Part shown: in pieces, positions 1 through 9,889 of the stretch | How the letters are laid out: each line of letters opens with the position of its first letter | How positions within the stretch are numbered: position 1 is the first letter of the stretch | Source: Blochmannia endosymbiont of Camponotus sp. | Lineage (GTDB): Bacteria; Pseudomonadota; Gammaproteobacteria; Enterobacterales; Enterobacteriaceae | NCBI RefSeq assembly: GCF_023586085.1 | Contig: NZ_CP097757.1 | Span: 716,613 to 780,612, forward strand | Reading direction: 5' to 3' | DNA length: 64,000 bases | Notes under the pieces: model-generated | Databases searched by the model: none | What the model was told of the DNA's origin: nothing | What the model saw: only the letters and a program-made list of their open reading frames with translations | Translations under genes and position numbers: made by a program

Positions 1-102
1 TAAGAATTAATACATAATAGATTATTTATATAATAAATATTTTTATTTTGTGTTAAACAGTGATTTTTAAACCAAAAATATTTTAATTTTAGGCAATTAT
101 TT

Positions 103-630
103 ATGTTGCATTTTCTAAATATTTGTTCCAAAAGTAGAAAATGCTGGGGTTTTCTAATTTTTACCATTATTAATTTAGAATTAATAGCCTTATATTTACA
201 GCACATTGTTTTGATAAAACCTTGCGTACTGTGTATCTATCAAAGATGTGCCCTATGTGGCATAGGGATAGCAGGCTTAATTGCAATACCAGCCCCTTCA
301 TTTGCTCCTTTAAGACTATTTGCTATATCAATTTGGTCATACAGCGCTTACAAAGGATTATTATTGGCCAAAAAATACATTGACATTCAATTAAATCCTT
401 CCCCATTTTCTACATGTGATTTATTTGTAAAATTTCCTAATTGGTTACCTATAAATAGATGGTGGCCCACTATATTTGACGCTAATGGTAATTGTTCTGA
501 ATATAAATGGTATTTTTTATCTCTAGAAATATCTCAATGGATGCTCATAATTTTTTCTAGCTACTTTCTGATAGCCTTACTCATGGGCATATCACAAATC
601 ATTGATTTTCTAAAACGTAATACTAAATAA
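103..630 (+). CDS. dsbB: Disulfide bond formation protein DsbB
   Basis: Inner-membrane quinone reductase that reoxidises periplasmic DsbA and passes electrons to ubiquinone. The 175 residues match the E. coli length (176) and align throughout. The first periplasmic cysteine pair is present as PCVLC (C41, C44) and the second pair is C105 (STCDLF) and C131 (NGNCSE), so all four redox cysteines remain. Four hydrophobic segments are visible, near residues 15-33, 41-60, 68-88 and 145-165. It stands alone, with a 14-bp hairpin 34 nt after the stop that could end its transcript. Its DsbA partner is not in the window. Identification is secure. Confidence 0.96.
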   Translation: MLHFLNICSKSRKCWGFLIFTIINLELIALYLQHIVLIKPCVLCIYQRCALCGIGIAGLIAIPAPSFAPLRLFAISIWSYSAYKGLLLAKKYIDIQLNPSPFSTCDLFVKFPNWLPINRWWPTIFDANGNCSEYKWYFLSLEISQWMLIIFSSYFLIALLMGISQIIDFLKRNTK

Positions 631-663
631 CAATTTAAATAAAGCACTACACCAAATCACACT

Positions 664-698
664 ATGTTTTATCAAATGAAAATTATTTGATAAAACAT
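664..698 (+). terminator. Hairpin after dsbB, probable terminator
   Basis: A perfect 14-bp inverted repeat (arms 664-677 and 685-698) with a 7-nt loop lies 33 nt after the dsbB stop. The stem is almost all A/U and is followed by an AT-rich stretch rather than a clean U tract, so it may act more as a 3' end stabiliser than as a strong intrinsic terminator. Confidence 0.45.
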
Positions 699-1119
699 AT
701 ATTAATTATAATTAACTTTTGTTAAGATAAATCTTGTTTCAATTTATATTTGCTATAATCAATACACAAACACCGATTGGTTGTAACATATACTTATATC
801 ACAGAATAATATTCATAACAGTAACAGTCTCTTATGTTTATTAAAAACGTAAAAACTACAAAAATAGTGCTGATTATACAATAATTTTGTTACTTTTAAA
901 ATTTAAATTATCATTACGCTGTAATTTAACATAACACCCTATACATTGTCCTAAATGACAACATGTTTACTGGAAGTGTCCATAAAAATATAAATTATTA
1001 ATATAACAACGTTGTATTTTTATTTTTATTGTAACATTATAAAAATTATAATATAGTATTTTATCAAGAAAATATGTAACTTGTTAATTGTATTTATTAT
1101 TTAATATAAATAAACATAT
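699..1119. other. Non-coding stretch between dsbB and minC
   Basis: No credible reading frame or gene remnant is visible. A TATAAT match near 752 could be a -10 element, but no well spaced -35 was found. Composition is typical eroded AT-rich spacer. Confidence 0.5.
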
Positions 1120-1152
1120 ACTCATATGTAATAATATTTATTGCATATGAGT
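1120..1152 (+). promoter_or_regulatory. Leader hairpin upstream of minC
   Basis: Arms 1120-1133 and 1139-1152 form a 14-bp stem with one G-U pair and a 5-nt loop, ending 18 nt before the minC start. It could stabilise the minCDE mRNA or mask its ribosome site. Function is inferred only from position. Confidence 0.35.
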
Positions 1153-1170
1153 CCGTAATATATATTTAAA

Positions 1171-1866
1171 TTGCGAAAAACTAGCGTGTCTATTAGCATA
1201 AAGGGAAGCAATTTTCCATTATTAGTGGTGCATGTATATAGTACATGCTTAGAAGAAATTCGTCGATCATTGGTAGAAAAAATAGAAAAATCTCCTATTT
1301 TTTTATCAAAAAACACCCCAGTTGTTGTAAACGTTAGCAATCTCAATTACCGCAGTAATTGGGATGCTCTATGTCAAACATTATCAGATTCTGGATTATT
1401 TATAGTCGGAGCATGTTGTTGTCACGACAATAAATTAAAAGAGATAATCATGCTTAGCGGGTTTCCTGTTTTATCACAAAACATAACTATATTACATAAA
1501 GATTTTACAGAATATTTTCGAAAAAATACTTTAACAACATCCAAAACACAATTAATTAAAACACCAATACGTTCTGGTCAAAAAATATATGCTCGTAATA
1601 GAGATTTAATTGTTATTGCAAATGTTAGTGCTGGTGCTGAAATTATTGCCGATGGTAATATCCATATTTATGGAATAATGCGAGGACGTATATTAGCCGG
1701 TGCATCTGGAAATGAAGAATCTCAAATTTTTTGTACTAATTTATCTTCTGAGCTAGTATCTATTGGAGGGCGTTATTGGCTAAGCGATCAAATTCCAAAA
1801 GAATTTTCAGGTAAAGCAGTAAGACTTAGTTTAAAAAATGATACTCTTATCATTCAAGATTTATAA
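1171..1866 (+). CDS. minC: Septum site-determining protein MinC
   Basis: Inhibitor of FtsZ polymerisation that MinD recruits to the membrane near the poles. The protein has 231 residues, the same as E. coli MinC. The N-terminal FtsZ-inhibitory domain covers about residues 5-105. The C-terminal beta-helix domain carries SGQKIYA (about 135-141) and the GNIHIYG...RGRILAGASG block (162-180) that dimerises and binds MinD. The start chosen is TTG at 1171: an upstream in-frame ATG at 1147 meets a TAA within four codons, and a GTG at codon 6 would shorten the conserved N-terminus. No clear Shine-Dalgarno is seen. It heads a compact minC-minD-minE operon. Confidence 0.95.
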   Translation: MRKTSVSISIKGSNFPLLVVHVYSTCLEEIRRSLVEKIEKSPIFLSKNTPVVVNVSNLNYRSNWDALCQTLSDSGLFIVGACCCHDNKLKEIIMLSGFPVLSQNITILHKDFTEYFRKNTLTTSKTQLIKTPIRSGQKIYARNRDLIVIANVSAGAEIIADGNIHIYGIMRGRILAGASGNEESQIFCTNLSSELVSIGGRYWLSDQIPKEFSGKAVRLSLKNDTLIIQDL

Positions 1867-1893
1867 TATATACTGAAAATAAGGAATGTGTTG

Positions 1894-2706
1894 ATGGCAC
1901 GTATAATCGTTATTACTTCAGGAAAAGGAGGAGTTGGTAAAACAACATCAAGCGCAGCTCTTGCTACTGGACTAGCGCGTAAAGGAAAAAAAACAGTTGT
2001 TATTGATTTCGATATTGGTTTACGTAATCTTGATTTAATTATGGGATGTGAACGTAGAGTAGTGTACGATTTTATTAATGTTATTCAAGAAGAAGCCACA
2101 TTGCATCAAGCATTAATTAAAGATAAGCGCACTGATTATCTATATATTCTACCTGCCTCACAAACACGCGATAAAAATGCCTTAACTCTCATCGGAGTAG
2201 AAAAAATATTAAATGATCTTAATAAAATGAATTTCGAATTTATAATATGCGATTCTCCTGCAGGTATTGATAGCGGAGCGTTGGCGGCTTTGTATTTTGC
2301 AAACGAAGCTGTCATCATCACCAATCCAGAAATTTCTTCAGTGCACGATTCAGATCGTGTTTTAGGAATTTTGTCTTCTAAATCTAAACATTCTATAAAT
2401 AATATAGAAACCATCAAAGAATACTTATTACTAACTCGATATAATCCTATTCGCGTAAAACACGGAGATATGCTTAGTTTAGAAGACGTAATGGAAATAT
2501 TACGAATCCCTTTATTAGGTGTTATACCGGAAGATAAATCAGTACTAAAAGCATCTAATCAAGGTGAGCCAATTATTTTAGATATCAGATCCCATGCAGG
2601 TCAAGCTTACTCAGATACAGTAGATCGTTTATTGGGGAAACAACGTCCTTTTAGGTTTACTGAAAACAAAAAATTCAACTTTTTAAAACGATTTTTTAAG
2701 AGATAA
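1894..2706 (+). CDS. minD: Septum site-determining ATPase MinD
   Basis: Membrane-cycling ATPase that recruits MinC and is displaced by MinE, giving pole-to-pole oscillation. It has 270 residues like E. coli. The deviant Walker A motif GKGGVGKT is at 10-17, with both the signature lysine 11 and K16. DFDIGLRNLDL and the DSPAG Walker B region follow. The C-terminal amphipathic membrane helix ends in FLKRFFKR. In-frame GTG and TTG codons lie just upstream, but the ATG at 1894 is chosen because AAGGAA (1881-1886) sits 7 nt before it and the protein then begins MARIIV exactly as in E. coli. It lies 27 nt after minC and 5 nt before minE. Confidence 0.97.
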   Translation: MARIIVITSGKGGVGKTTSSAALATGLARKGKKTVVIDFDIGLRNLDLIMGCERRVVYDFINVIQEEATLHQALIKDKRTDYLYILPASQTRDKNALTLIGVEKILNDLNKMNFEFIICDSPAGIDSGALAALYFANEAVIITNPEISSVHDSDRVLGILSSKSKHSINNIETIKEYLLLTRYNPIRVKHGDMLSLEDVMEILRIPLLGVIPEDKSVLKASNQGEPIILDIRSHAGQAYSDTVDRLLGKQRPFRFTENKKFNFLKRFFKR

Positions 2707-2711
2707 TACTT

Positions 2712-3005
2712 ATGGTATTAGTCAATTTCCTTTTTTTTAAAAAAAACACACCAGCTAACATCGCCAAAAGAAGACTACAAGACGTTATTTCTGAAAATAA
2801 TATCAAAAATATAAGTAACCAATCCCCATGTTATCTGTATAAATTAAAAAAAGATTTAACCAAAATAATACGTAAATATATACCTGATCCATACATACTT
2901 TCAGTGCAACTGGAAAAAAAGGATAACGCGTCTATTTTAAAATGTAAAGTAATTTTTTCTAACGAAAAACATAATAAATCAGGCCATACGTATCATTCAA
3001 ATTAA
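2712..3005 (+). CDS. minE: Cell division topological specificity factor MinE
   Basis: Ring-forming protein that stimulates MinD ATPase and restricts MinC to the poles. It has 97 residues against 88 in E. coli, the excess being a hydrophilic tail. The N-terminal anti-MinCD region (about residues 1-31, with NTPANIAKRRLQ) and the C-terminal dimerisation domain (KDLTKIIRKYI...LSVQLEKKD) are both recognisable. Codons 7-12 run through a T8-A8 tract that stays in frame. Last gene of min; no obvious terminator follows. Confidence 0.94.
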   Translation: MVLVNFLFFKKNTPANIAKRRLQDVISENNIKNISNQSPCYLYKLKKDLTKIIRKYIPDPYILSVQLEKKDNASILKCKVIFSNEKHNKSGHTYHSN

Positions 3006-3306
3006 AAATTCTAATAAATAATACTTACAAAAATAATCCCTTTATAAAAATATTTTTGAGCCTCTTATTATTAGCTAATATTCTGATTAATCACTGTATC
3101 TCACAATATAAATTACAGTTAAACATATTAATAACATTCAATTTATACTGTATTATGATCAGGTGCATCCTTTAACAGATTATATTATAATATTTCACAA
3201 CCCACAATAAACCATATATACAACGTTTTCATACACCAAACTCAATATACTATGGCATGTGGCATTACGTATGCAGTACCGTTTTTAAAACTAAATCCAT
3301 ATTGTT
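3006..3306. other. Spacer between convergent minE and tsaB
   Basis: About 300 bp between convergent genes. No gene remnant or convincing strong terminator hairpin was recognised. Confidence 0.5.
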
Positions 3307-4008
3307 TTATGTAGAAACTATTTTATTACGTAAATAAACAGGCTGCGCCTGATTCGGGGTTAGAAATATTTTATGTCTCCAACTCTGCATTCCTAATAGC
3401 AACATGTCCTGTGCTTCAGGTGACATAACAATCTTCCTTAAAAAAATAGTATCATTTACTTTTACGTTTTCTAAAACTAAATAATTATTCCAACCTGTAC
3501 CTGCAAGTACCCAACTACCTTTCAACATTGTATTACACATTAGCTCTGCCGCAATTACCTCTGCTGTCATAATAGACTCACTACTATCACATATCCAACA
3601 ATTGTTATCACTCATCCGACAATAACGAGCACAATACAATTCGCCCATACGTGCGTCAATAGTGGATATAACTTGTTTAATAGAAAAAATACGCCAAGCT
3701 CCTTGCGCTAATACTGCCAAAGAAGACACCTCCACTAATGGCAAATCAGCTCCTAATGCTAACCCTTGTGCAACACAAATTCCAATTCGTATCCCCACAA
3801 AGCCACCCGGCCCTCTATTAAATATAATACAATCAAGCGATCGCAAGGTAACACCTACTTCTACTAATAATTTATTAATCATAGGTAATATCTTTTCCGC
3901 ATGACGTCTAGATGCTACAATTTTATGATCATATATATTATGATCGATCATTAAAGCAACAGAACATAATTCAGTAGTAGTATCAAAAGCCAAAATTCGA
4001 GTAGACAT
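3307..4008 (-). CDS. tsaB: tRNA t6A modification protein TsaB (YeaZ)
   Basis: Non-catalytic paralogue and partner of TsaD in the complex that transfers threonylcarbamoyl to A37 of ANN-decoding tRNAs. It has 233 residues (E. coli 231). The ASKHA ATPase-like fold begins with ILAFDTTTELCSVAL. FNRGPGGFVGIRIG and IDARMGELYCARY match the conserved TsaB blocks. Starts at an ATG with the MSTRILAF N-terminus. It stands alone, convergent with minE. TsaB is essential in E. coli, which fits its retention. Confidence 0.93.
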   Translation of the reverse strand: MSTRILAFDTTTELCSVALMIDHNIYDHKIVASRRHAEKILPMINKLLVEVGVTLRSLDCIIFNRGPGGFVGIRIGICVAQGLALGADLPLVEVSSLAVLAQGAWRIFSIKQVISTIDARMGELYCARYCRMSDNNCWICDSSESIMTAEVIAAELMCNTMLKGSWVLAGTGWNNYLVLENVKVNDTIFLRKIVMSPEAQDMLLLGMQSWRHKIFLTPNQAQPVYLRNKIVST

Positions 4009-4423
4009 GGCACATAAAAATACAATAAAATTATATATTGAAAGTATTACAACTAAACTATATTATACGTGTTATATTTGTAATAAAAATATTAAATATT
4101 CATTAACTTCAAACTAAAATTACTAAAGCTAAAAAATTTAGTTAAAATAGCGCTAATTATTATGAAAAGTAAGTACTATCACAGTTAATGCCTTTAAAAG
4201 AATAACACATATCGCATCGTAATTAATAGTTGTCGTTTCATATTTAATCCGAAATAAAACACAATACGAAAATAATTATATCTAAACACATATAAAAGAA
4301 TGCATTATTACATGTTCTTCAATATTTTTAAAATACTACACAAATTATATTTATACTTTGTATTCATTATATGATTAACATAATTGGCACATATTTTTAA
4401 AACATAAAGGAACGTCTATTTTA
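4009..4423. other. Spacer between divergent tsaB and pabB
   Basis: About 415 bp that must hold promoters for both flanking genes. It is too AT-rich for a single -35/-10 pair to stand out. No coding remnant seen. Confidence 0.4.
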
Positions 4424-5815
4424 ATGGGAATACATCTTATAGAATTACCCTATCACCCTGATGCTATACTAAATCTTTTTGAACCTTTATCTAATACAGC
4501 GTGGTCTATGCTGTTATATTCTGGACATAATAATCAACACCCAGATGGCCGTTTTGATATATTAGTTACTAACCCAGTGTTAACATTAGTGACTAAAAAT
4601 AATATCACTACAATTTCTCACAATAAAAATAATCAAATTAGTAATGCAGATCCATTTATCTTATTAAAAGAATATACCCATATTACTAATATGGAATCAT
4701 GTAATCGTTATAAACTTAAATTGCCATTTCAGGGTGGATTTTTAGGTATATTTGGATATGACCTCGCAAGATGTACCGAATCATTACCAAAATTAGCTAA
4801 ACAAGATCTCCTATTTCCAGATATGGCAATAGGGTTATATCGTTGGGCGATAATTTCTGATCATAAACTTTATAAAAGTTACCTTGTCACTCATGATGAG
4901 CCAAATCAAATATTACCTTGGATATATAAACGGTATACATATAGTAATCACGTTAATTACACCTCATTTCGTATTATAAGACCGTGGAAAAGTAATATGA
5001 ACCAATTTGAATATTCAAAAAAATTTAATATTATAAAAAAACATATAACTATAGGTAACTGTTATCAAGTATGTTTAGCTCAACGTTTTTATACCCCATA
5101 TATAGGAAACGCGTGGATAGCATTCCGTTATTTATTAAATTATAATCAGGCACCTTTTTCAGGATTTATTAGGCTACCAAATAAATTAAGCATACTTAGC
5201 TTGTCCCCAGAACGTTTTTTGCAATTACATGGTAAAAAAATTAAAACTCAACCCATTAAAGGAACATTACCCAGACTAAAAAATACACAAGATGATTGTC
5301 TCCAAATTATTAAATTATCCAAATCTATAAAAAATAGATCAGAAAATTTAATGATCGTTGACTTATTAAGAAATGATATTGGAAAAGTATCTATTCCGGG
5401 CAGTATTCGCGTACCTAAATTATTTAATATCCAATCGTTCACAGGAGTACATCATATGATCAGCACAATTACAGGAAAGCTTTCCAATAATTTTTCTGCT
5501 TGTGATTTATTACGCGCATGCTTTCCGGGAGGATCTATAACTGGAGCTCCAAAGATTCAAGCAATGAAATTAATCGAACAACTTGAACCACATCGTCGAA
5601 GTATTTGGTCTGGAAGCATTGGATACTTAAGTTGTTGCGGAAACATGGATACCAATATTGCTATTAGAACACTATTGGCTGATAAGAAACATCTCTTTTG
5701 TTCAGTAGGAAGTGGCATTGTTTCCGACAGTGACGAAAATATAGAATATCAAGAAATGCAAGACAAAATACACACTCTATTACCACCGTTATTAAAAAAA
5801 TTTTATTTAATGTAA
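4424..5815 (+). CDS. pabB: Aminodeoxychorismate synthase component I
   Basis: Converts chorismate plus ammonia to 4-amino-4-deoxychorismate for p-aminobenzoate and folate. It has 463 residues (E. coli 453). The chorismate-binding core contains GNCYQVCLAQR, QPIKGTLPR with the catalytic lysine of PIKGT, LMIVDLLRNDIG and FPGGSITGAPK. An AAGGA element lies about 12 nt before ATG 4424. The glutaminase partner (PabA) is not in the window; PabB can use free ammonia. With folE at 43 kb it supports folate synthesis. In E. coli pabB also lies close to yoaE and manXYZ, so synteny is kept. PabB rather than TrpE is supported by alignment along the whole length. Confidence 0.93.
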   Translation: MGIHLIELPYHPDAILNLFEPLSNTAWSMLLYSGHNNQHPDGRFDILVTNPVLTLVTKNNITTISHNKNNQISNADPFILLKEYTHITNMESCNRYKLKLPFQGGFLGIFGYDLARCTESLPKLAKQDLLFPDMAIGLYRWAIISDHKLYKSYLVTHDEPNQILPWIYKRYTYSNHVNYTSFRIIRPWKSNMNQFEYSKKFNIIKKHITIGNCYQVCLAQRFYTPYIGNAWIAFRYLLNYNQAPFSGFIRLPNKLSILSLSPERFLQLHGKKIKTQPIKGTLPRLKNTQDDCLQIIKLSKSIKNRSENLMIVDLLRNDIGKVSIPGSIRVPKLFNIQSFTGVHHMISTITGKLSNNFSACDLLRACFPGGSITGAPKIQAMKLIEQLEPHRRSIWSGSIGYLSCCGNMDTNIAIRTLLADKKHLFCSVGSGIVSDSDENIEYQEMQDKIHTLLPPLLKKFYLM

Positions 5816-5866
5816 TTACTACAAATTACTAACAATAACGTTATTAGATATATCTATATAATAATA

Positions 5867-7429
5867 CTATTGTTGATGTGTTTTCTTAAAAAAAGTAAAG
5901 TGTTCTATCTCCACTAATTCAATACGATACTCTATCATTTTTCGAATTATAAAACGCCACCTATTAATTGTTAGTACATCACCCTCTTTTGGTATACGAT
6001 CACAATGAGATAATAATAATCCAGCTAAAGAAGCCACATGATCACATTTATGCACTAAATCATGGGCTTGTAATGCTCGTTGCAATGCATGTAAATCCAT
6101 ACTACCTTTCGCTAACCAACCTGTACCATTGTTAATTTTCTCGATTTCTGGTGTTTCATCTTCGTCAGGAAATTCACCAGCTATAGCTTCTAGCACATCC
6201 AAAGGGGTTATTAACCCTTGAATAATACCAAATTCATTAGATACAATAACCATACTCCCTTTTGCACGACGTAATTCTTTTAATAAGTTCAAGACATCTA
6301 AAGTTTCTGGAACCACAATAGGCAAATTCTCTGCAGCATACGTTTCTACTTGCTCTCCATGATCTATTGCTGCCATCAAATCTTTAGCACGAACAATTCC
6401 TATTAATTGATCCAATTCACCGTTACATACGGGAAACATATTATGAGGAGTATTCATTAAAATAGAATATAATTCCTGTACTGGTTTTTGAGAATCTAAC
6501 CATGAAATTTCATTCCTAGGAGTCATTATACTTCGTAAAGTACGTGAAGCTAACGATAACACTCCAGTAATCATATGTCGCTCCTCTTCAACAAAATGTG
6601 TTCTTGATGAAGAAGAAATTGGATAATTTTTTTCTGTAGTAGAATTCCATTGTACTGTATTACCCATCAACCTTATAATCACCTCTGCAGTACGTTCGCG
6701 CATTGATTTAGTTGATTGACCTTTCATAGAATTGCAATGAGCAATTTGATTAAATAATTCAATTAATACTGAAAATCCAATAGCAACATATAAATAACCC
6801 TTTGGTATATAAAATCCAATTCCCTCTGCAATTAAGCTTAAACCGATAATTAACAAAAAACTCAAACATAAAACTACTACAGTCTGATGATTATTAATAA
6901 AATTAGTTAATAAACGAGATAATAACAACATTAATGTTACTGCTATTATAACTGCCATTATCATGATGATTAAATTTTCTACTGTACCAACAGCTGTTAT
7001 TACTGCATCAATAGAAAAAATAGCATCAAAAACTACAATTTGTATTACTACCATCCAAAAACTAGCGTATCCACGACTAGTGTTATTATGTATTTTATGT
7101 TCTAATTGCTGATGCAATTCAGTAGTTGCCTTAAATAAAAGAAAAATACCACCAAATAATAAAATTAAATCTCTAATAGAAAACGAAAAGTCAGCAATTT
7201 TACATAATGGTTTTGTAAGAGTTGCAAACCATGAAATTAAAGACAATAATGCTATACGCATTATTAATGCCAATGTCAAACCAATAATACATGCACGTTC
7301 ACGTTGTTTTTTCGGCAGTCTATCTGCTAGAATAGTGATAAAAACTAAATTATCAATACCGAGCACAACCTCCAAAATCACCAGAGTTAATAACCCTACC
7401 CACATTGATATGTCTGTTAAAAATTCCAT
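5867..7429 (-). CDS. yoaE: TerC-family membrane protein YoaE with CBS and CorC domains
   Basis: Predicted inner-membrane protein, 520 residues, aligned end to end with E. coli YoaE (518). The N-terminal TerC domain (about 1-230) has several hydrophobic helices and the ion-binding-like ends [12 protein letters not shown] and [18 protein letters not shown] pair follows (about 300-420), then a CorC_HlyC domain near the C-terminus. The family is linked to metal homeostasis; substrate unknown. A longer in-frame ATG exists at 7441, but GGAG lies 6 nt before the ATG at 7429 and the first ATG overlaps that element, so 7429 is preferred. Convergent with pabB, divergent from manX as in E. coli. Confidence 0.9.
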   Translation of the reverse strand: MEFLTDISMWVGLLTLVILEVVLGIDNLVFITILADRLPKKQRERACIIGLTLALIMRIALLSLISWFATLTKPLCKIADFSFSIRDLILLFGGIFLLFKATTELHQQLEHKIHNNTSRGYASFWMVVIQIVVFDAIFSIDAVITAVGTVENLIIMIMAVIIAVTLMLLLSRLLTNFINNHQTVVVLCLSFLLIIGLSLIAEGIGFYIPKGYLYVAIGFSVLIELFNQIAHCNSMKGQSTKSMRERTAEVIIRLMGNTVQWNSTTEKNYPISSSSRTHFVEEERHMITGVLSLASRTLRSIMTPRNEISWLDSQKPVQELYSILMNTPHNMFPVCNGELDQLIGIVRAKDLMAAIDHGEQVETYAAENLPIVVPETLDVLNLLKELRRAKGSMVIVSNEFGIIQGLITPLDVLEAIAGEFPDEDETPEIEKINNGTGWLAKGSMDLHALQRALQAHDLVHKCDHVASLAGLLLSHCDRIPKEGDVLTINRWRFIIRKMIEYRIELVEIEHFTFFKKTHQQ

Positions 7430-7993
7430 GATAATCTCCATTGAATGTTAGGTAACACATCATTTAATGGTATATTTATATAAACATATTAAATATCTGA
7501 TTACATAATGAAGTTTTCAACAATAAATTAAACATGATCAAATATAAGTTTATGTAGGCAAAGGTATTGATAACAGTTAATATATGTCGTCATAAGATTA
7601 TGTGAACGTTACTTAAGTAGAGAAATGTTATTATTATGATATGATGTAAAACATCTCTTGCATACTACTGTAAAGTATGCATTTAACATTAAAGATAATC
7701 TATCATTATGACAGAAAAGACAGTATAATGTAATCGATTATCTCTTGAAGTATCTCAATTATTACTTACATATGTATTAATTAAAATAAAATCAGAAAAC
7801 TAAAATAGTACAAGCATATAACTTTTAATTTTAAAATATTAAAGAAAAATTAGCCTATGTATTGGGCATAACATAAAATAAATCATAAATAATATGACAA
7901 ACAACTAAAAATAGATACTGTATTATTTTAAAAATTGAAATAATACAAAAATAAAAAATGAATTATTGATAATATATCAAAGAGGAAAAAGTA
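7430..7993. other. Divergent control region between yoaE and manX
   Basis: About 560 bp. It holds a 7-bp hairpin (7670-7676 with 7684-7690) and a 10-bp hairpin (7919-7928 with 7938-7947) ahead of manX. In E. coli this interval carries CRP and Mlc sites for manXYZ. Only a TGTGA half site near 7600 resembles a CRP box and its partner half is lost, so regulation may have decayed. No coding remnant recognised. Confidence 0.4.
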
Positions 7994-8974
7994 GTGACTA
8001 TTGCTATTATATTAGGAGCTCATGGTTCTGTATCTGAACAATTACTTAAAACTACTGAAATGATTGTGGGAAAACAAAAAAATGTTGCATGGATTGAATT
8101 ACTTCCCGAAGAAAATACTGAAATACTAATTAAAAAATATAATACATGTCTATTAAATCTAAATACTAATGCAGGTGTATTATTCTTAGTAGATACTTGG
8201 GGAGGCAGTCCTTTCAACGCTGCTCATAGCATCATATTAAACAAAGAAAAATATGATATTATCACAGGTATCAATATCCCCATGTTAATTGAAGTATTTA
8301 TGGCGCGTGATGATTCCCATACCTTTCAAGAATTAGTACAAATTGTGTTAAAATCTGGTAACGAAAGTATAAAATCTGTAAAATATTGCTCTAGTCCTAA
8401 TCAGTTATATGGCAAGCAGAATACCAGTAAAAATAAAATTTTGCATTCATCATTAAATAAAAAAAATAATAAAAAAAACCATATGATCATTTGTTTAGCA
8501 CGTATTGATGACAGGCTGATTCATGGACAAGTAGTAACTCGTTGGGTTAAAGAATATAACATTACACGTATTATAGTAGTAAACGATGAAGTATCTAGAG
8601 ATATGATCCGAAAAACTTTACTGACTCAAGTAACACCTCCTGGGGTAACCGCTCATGTCCTAGATATCGATAAAACTATACGTGTATACAATAATCCTAA
8701 ATATGCTGGAGACAAAGTCATCATGTTATTCACTAATCCCACAGATATTGTGCGCCTTGTTGAAGGTGGTATCCCTATTAATTCAGTAAATATTGGAGGG
8801 ATGGCTTTTTATAAAGATAAGAAACAAATAAATAATGCTATATCAGTAAATAACGTAGATATTGAGGCTTTTAAAAAGCTTGATCAATATGGTATTGAAT
8901 TAGAAGCACGTAAAGTACCATCAGATCCATCATTAAAAATAATGAAATTAATAAAAAAAATAAATCATTCCTAA
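7994..8974 (+). CDS. manX: Mannose PTS enzyme IIAB
   Basis: Cytoplasmic IIAB of the mannose-family PTS: accepts phosphate from HPr and passes it to the incoming sugar. It has 326 residues (E. coli 323). The IIA domain (about 1-130) has the phosphorylation site H10 in GAHG. A lysine/asparagine-rich linker (about 135-162) replaces the Ala/Pro linker of E. coli. The IIB domain (about 163-326) has H177 in DDRLIHGQV. The start is GTG at 7994 with AGAGGA 7 nt upstream, giving the MTIAI N-terminus. First gene of manXYZ. Confidence 0.96.
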   Translation: MTIAIILGAHGSVSEQLLKTTEMIVGKQKNVAWIELLPEENTEILIKKYNTCLLNLNTNAGVLFLVDTWGGSPFNAAHSIILNKEKYDIITGINIPMLIEVFMARDDSHTFQELVQIVLKSGNESIKSVKYCSSPNQLYGKQNTSKNKILHSSLNKKNNKKNHMIICLARIDDRLIHGQVVTRWVKEYNITRIIVVNDEVSRDMIRKTLLTQVTPPGVTAHVLDIDKTIRVYNNPKYAGDKVIMLFTNPTDIVRLVEGGIPINSVNIGGMAFYKDKKQINNAISVNNVDIEAFKKLDQYGIELEARKVPSDPSLKIMKLIKKINHS

Positions 8975-9062
8975 TTAATTTACATATGTATATTTATTTA
9001 ATAAATTAATATGAGAACGATATTAATAAAATGTTTTATTTTTATATTTTCAGGAAAATGAA

Positions 9063-9872
9063 ATGGAAATTAACGCACTTCAAATTGTTTTATTGTTTAT
9101 TATATCTTGTATTATCGGAATGGGTTCGATACTTGACGAATTTCAATGCCATAGACCATTAATAGCATGTACGCTAATTGGTTTAGTTTTAGGAGACCTA
9201 AAAACTGGGATTATTATTGGAGGGACACTGGAAATGATAGCGCTAGGGTGGATGAATATAGGAGCAGCTGTAGCACCTGATACTGCTTTAGCTTCAATTA
9301 TTTCTACCATCTTAGTAATTATAGGGCAACAACCTATTGGAGCAGGAATTGCTTTAGCCATTCCATTAGCTGCTGCCGGACAAGTATTGACCATTATTGT
9401 ACGTACTGTTACTGTAGCATTTCAACATGCTGCTGATACAGCAGCAGAGCGCTGTAATATAACAATTTTAAATTGGATTCATATCACAGCTCTTATGTTA
9501 CAGGCTATGCGTATTGCAATTCCAGCTACTATTGTTGGAATTTCCGTTGGAACTGAAACTGTACATCGCATGCTTCACGCAATCCCAGAAGTAATAACTA
9601 ACGGTTTAAACATTGCTGGAGGTATGATTGTTGTGGTTGGTTATGCAATGGTTATTAATATGATGCGTACTGGATATCTAATGCCAATTTTTTTTCTAGG
9701 ATTTGTTATCACAGCATTCACAGAATTTAATTTAGTCGCACTAGGTGTCGTTGGTGTAGTTCTGGCTATCCTATATATTCAATTATCTCCACGGTATAAT
9801 CAAATTCCGCAAAATAATATCCCTGATTCAAATGTTCAAGCCAAAAATAAACTTGATGACGAATTAGATTAG
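9063..9872 (+). CDS. manY: Mannose PTS permease IIC
   Basis: Membrane channel subunit of the mannose PTS; with ManZ it forms the sugar translocator. It has 269 residues (E. coli 266) with multiple hydrophobic segments and conserved loops DEFQCHRPLIACTLIGLVLGD and GGTLEMIALGWMN. An AGGA element lies 7 nt before ATG 9063. It follows manX after 88 nt and precedes manZ closely. Only the hydrophilic C-terminal tail (NNIPDSNVQAKNKLDDELD) differs from E. coli. Confidence 0.95.
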   Translation: MEINALQIVLLFIISCIIGMGSILDEFQCHRPLIACTLIGLVLGDLKTGIIIGGTLEMIALGWMNIGAAVAPDTALASIISTILVIIGQQPIGAGIALAIPLAAAGQVLTIIVRTVTVAFQHAADTAAERCNITILNWIHITALMLQAMRIAIPATIVGISVGTETVHRMLHAIPEVITNGLNIAGGMIVVVGYAMVINMMRTGYLMPIFFLGFVITAFTEFNLVALGVVGVVLAILYIQLSPRYNQIPQNNIPDSNVQAKNKLDDELD

Positions 9873-9889
9873 ATGAATAGGTAATGATA

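Noticed and set aside
2731-2746. Possible frameshift at the T8-A8 tract in minE
   Set aside because: The frame is correct through the tract and matches E. coli MinE on both sides.
7590-7620. CRP site ahead of manX
   Set aside because: Only one TGTGA half site is present and the second half does not match; not supportable.
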